DNA from: Caballeronia concitans
GTDB taxonomy: Bacteria > Pseudomonadota > Gammaproteobacteria > Burkholderiales > Burkholderiaceae
Reading direction: 5' to 3'
Length of the DNA: 64,000 bases
Assembly: GCF_001544615.1 (NCBI RefSeq)
Contig: NZ_FCNV02000003.1
Span: 496,001-560,000 of the forward strand
This document shows, piece by piece, positions 62,381-64,000 of the stretch; the stretch's first letter is position 1, and every line of letters starts with the position of its first letter. A program made the position numbers and the translations under genes. The notes under the pieces were generated by a model that saw only the letters and a list, made by a program, of their open reading frames with translations, searched no databases and had not been told where the DNA came from.

Positions 62381-62622
62381 CGGTCGCCCTGCTAGCGCCC
62401 CGCGCCTTTCATCGCAACTATAAAACGGGCGCGCGGGCATCAGGCCCACGCTTTGCGCTGTGATCGATGTTCTGGTGACTATGTGCGCTAGCAGCCGGTC
62501 CAGATTTCACCGATCCGGCTTAATGGCAGGAGCAGCAGGCGCACGAGCGGGTCACCGTTCGGCCGTCCTGCCCTACGGGGAAGGTCCCACGGTCCATTGA
62601 GAACCAAGCACAAGGGATTGCC

Positions 62623-62790
62623 ATGACCAAGCACAAGACCACTCTTTCGATGCCGCGCCGCCAGGGGTTCCGCTGCAGCGGCCAACAACTCGACGCCATC
62701 ATGCGATTCGCCGAAGAGCGCAAGCTCGACGAACAGCCGCTGCAATGGGTCGTCGCTCAGTACTGCCGTGCACGCGCCAAAGCCGCCTGA
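62623..62790 (+). CDS. Small basic hypothetical protein
   Basis: A 55-residue frame reads MTKHKTTLSMPRRQGFRCSG, then QQLDAIMRFAEERKLDEQPL and QWVVAQYCRARAKAA. It is basic, with a likely helical middle and no membrane segment. AAGGG lies seven bases before ATG 62623. The codon use is like the neighbours'. It could be a small nucleic-acid-binding or regulatory protein, but I recognise no family. The 242 bases before it hold an imperfect AGCCGG...CCGGCT dyad (62492-62519) and nothing else clear. Confidence 0.6.
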   Translation: MTKHKTTLSMPRRQGFRCSGQQLDAIMRFAEERKLDEQPLQWVVAQYCRARAKAA

Positions 62791-62811
62791 TTCGCGGCCC
62801 CGCGTTTCGTG

Positions 62812-63183
62812 TCAGCGACCTGACAGCACGCGCTGTTTCAGTACCCAGATGGCCGTCGGCACGGCGTAATAAGCGCTCACGTTGCCGGTGACGAGTTTGC
62901 CGGTGAGCTGGACGCGCGCGTCGTCCGGAGGTTCGGCATCGACGATCTGCACCGCCGATACGTTCGACTGCGTTCCCGCCGTCGCCCCCGCGATGCAGAT
63001 GGGACTCGACAGCGACAGCACCCAGGCAGGCTTCGCAGCCGCGTCGGCCTGGCGCGCAGCCTGACGCACGACCTTGCCTTCGAGCATGACGATATCGCCG
63101 TCGCTGTAGCACGGCGCAGCCCGTGCCGCATTCGCGCCTGCCAGTCCGAGCAGCAACATCCACGCGTACGCTTTCGCCGTCAT
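62812..63183 (-). CDS. DUF4431-like secreted protein
   Basis: The 123-residue protein has a signal peptide (MTAKAYAWMLLLGLAGANAA, cut near ARA) and a small beta-rich domain. CYSDGDIVMLEGKVVRQAAR, LSLSSPICIAG and VQLTGKLVTGNVSAYYAVPT fit the DUF4431 layout, with two Cys that could form a disulfide. Periplasmic or secreted; role unknown. It converges on the small basic gene with 21 bases between stops. Confidence 0.7.
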   Translation of the reverse strand: MTAKAYAWMLLLGLAGANAARAAPCYSDGDIVMLEGKVVRQAARQADAAAKPAWVLSLSSPICIAGATAGTQSNVSAVQIVDAEPPDDARVQLTGKLVTGNVSAYYAVPTAIWVLKQRVLSGR

Positions 63184-63445
63184 TCGAGCCTCGCGAAGCG
63201 CGCGCCGGAGCGGAACGCGCCGTAGTCTGAAAATAGCCCACCCACTTTAGGCGATTGCTCCTAGGGTCGCAACCCGGACAAATTCCCGCGTTTCCTTTCA
63301 AACCGCGCGTGCGGGAATGGCCGTTGCTTTCTCTTCTTACTAATCCCACACCGCGCACGTGCTGCGAGTGCCGCGCCGTTCGATCTCAACGCGACGCGAT
63401 GCCCGCATGCGACGATAGCGCATGAAACGCGGATCGGAGGCGACC

Positions 63446-63892
63446 ATGAATCAGGCGACCAATCAGGTGATAGTGGGCGTATTCGCGTCCTATCGAGATG
63501 GACACGAAGCGTTGCGCGCATTGCAACTCGCGGGACTTTCCCGCGACGATGCACACCTTTACCGGACCGCGCCCGGCAATATCGACTTCGACGCTTTCCC
63601 GCTGCCTTCGCACGAAGAAGACGAAGCCGAGTATGTGGCGCATGGCGAACATCAGGGCGTGATCGGCGCGCATAACCGTTTCGTCGCGCGCGATCCGCAG
63701 CCGCAGCGCCCGGTTACGCCGGTCCAACACGACGACGCCGTCAGACAGCGGACGCTGCTCGTCATCAGGATCACCGACGATATCAAGCCCGGCGCGATCG
63801 GCGACATGCTGCACGAACACGGCGCGATAGCCGTGAAAGATCCGGCGGGCCATTGGCGCTTCTCGCCGTTCAGGAACACCGCGCGAATATAG
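63446..63892 (+). CDS. Hypothetical stress-protein-like protein
   Basis: The 148-residue protein begins MNQATNQVIVGVFASYRDGH EALRALQLAGL, recalling the N-terminal fold of small general-stress proteins of the YflT/17M type. It then has an acidic middle and RQRTLLVIRITDDIKPGAIG near the end. The resemblance is by pattern only. GGAGG lies six bases before ATG 63446; an ATG eight codons earlier is possible. A short frame begins right after its stop. Confidence 0.55.
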   Translation: MNQATNQVIVGVFASYRDGHEALRALQLAGLSRDDAHLYRTAPGNIDFDAFPLPSHEEDEAEYVAHGEHQGVIGAHNRFVARDPQPQRPVTPVQHDDAVRQRTLLVIRITDDIKPGAIGDMLHEHGAIAVKDPAGHWRFSPFRNTARI

Positions 63893-64000
63893 ATGGCGGT
63901 CGACGCATCGCCGCCTTCAATGCATCCGCCGATGCGCACGCTCGACGCACGAAGCATCGTTCGCGGCGGATTCGTCCGTATCGGCTTGTTCGCATTCCGG
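63893..64000 (+). CDS. Possible start of a gene running off the right edge
   Basis: An ATG directly follows the previous stop (TAGATG) and stays open for 36 codons to the window end: MAVDASPPSMHPPMRTLDAR and SIVRGGFVRIGLFAFR. The last residues become hydrophobic, as in the approach to a membrane segment. No ribosome site of its own is clear. Too short to name. Confidence 0.3.
   Translation, partial: MAVDASPPSMHPPMRTLDARSIVRGGFVRIGLFAFR

Noticed and set aside
1-64000. CRISPR arrays, tRNA/rRNA genes, transposons or phage genes
   Set aside because: I looked for regular short repeats, tRNA cloverleaf arms, transposase motifs and phage structural genes and found none.

Overview
The window reads as a chromosomal segment of a beta-proteobacterium of the Burkholderiaceae, most likely Caballeronia/Paraburkholderia. 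This is an inference from high-GC codon use, the ceo-type RND efflux locus with a lipase-like gene, the DUF3331 and DUF4148 proteins, the Burkholderia-style bcsD-bcsP-bcsQ-bcsA-bcsB-bcsZ-bcsC cellulose operon, and the make-up of the cobalamin locus. I see no tRNA, rRNA, CRISPR array, insertion sequence or prophage.

Region 1 (1-1.7 kb) holds the start of an OpgC-type membrane acyltransferase running off the left edge and a TerC-family membrane protein with a hairpin in its leader. Region 2 (1.6-22.1 kb) is a large cobalamin locus. It has cobM-cobK-cbiD-cobL with a DUF4186 gene on the minus strand. A B12 riboswitch then leads cobG-cobH-cobI-cobJ. A minus-strand chelatase set follows: cobW, cobN, a ChlI-like AAA protein and a ChlD-like VWA protein. 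After that come cobE-cobO-cobB-DUF1289, the cobalt transporter cbtB-cbtA, and a CobC-like phosphatase. Four cobalamin riboswitches are visible, two of them back to back between cobW and cobE. The gene set is the aerobic (CobG) route, with CbiD in place of CobF and ChlI/ChlD in place of CobS/CobT.

Region 3 (22.1-25.7 kb) carries single metabolic genes: DUF1428, an IsdG-like monooxygenase, a ketimine reductase, polyphosphate kinase 2 and two small unknowns. Region 4 (25.7-33.8 kb) is a complete ceoR/llpE-ceoA-ceoB-opcM multidrug efflux locus. Region 5 (33.9-42.6 kb) holds a DUF4148 protein, a MocR-type regulator divergent from a polyamine-type ABC transporter operon, a DUF3331 protein, an NAD(P)-binding protein and a small acidic protein with its own terminator. 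Region 6 (43.2-55.4 kb) is the cellulose operon; as written here bcsA and bcsC each carry a one-base frameshift.

Region 7 (55.4-64 kb) has a phosphoribosyltransferase and a homodimeric pyruvate/2-oxobutyrate dehydrogenase E1 divergent from an Lrp-type regulator. It also has a tandem array of three very short paralogous Ser/Thr-rich peptides with an AGG motif, an Ap4A phosphorylase-like protein, an HtrA-like protease without a visible signal peptide, and several small hypothetical genes. The peptide array is the best candidate for something undescribed. The paired cellulose frameshifts and the unusual riboswitch arrangement come next.
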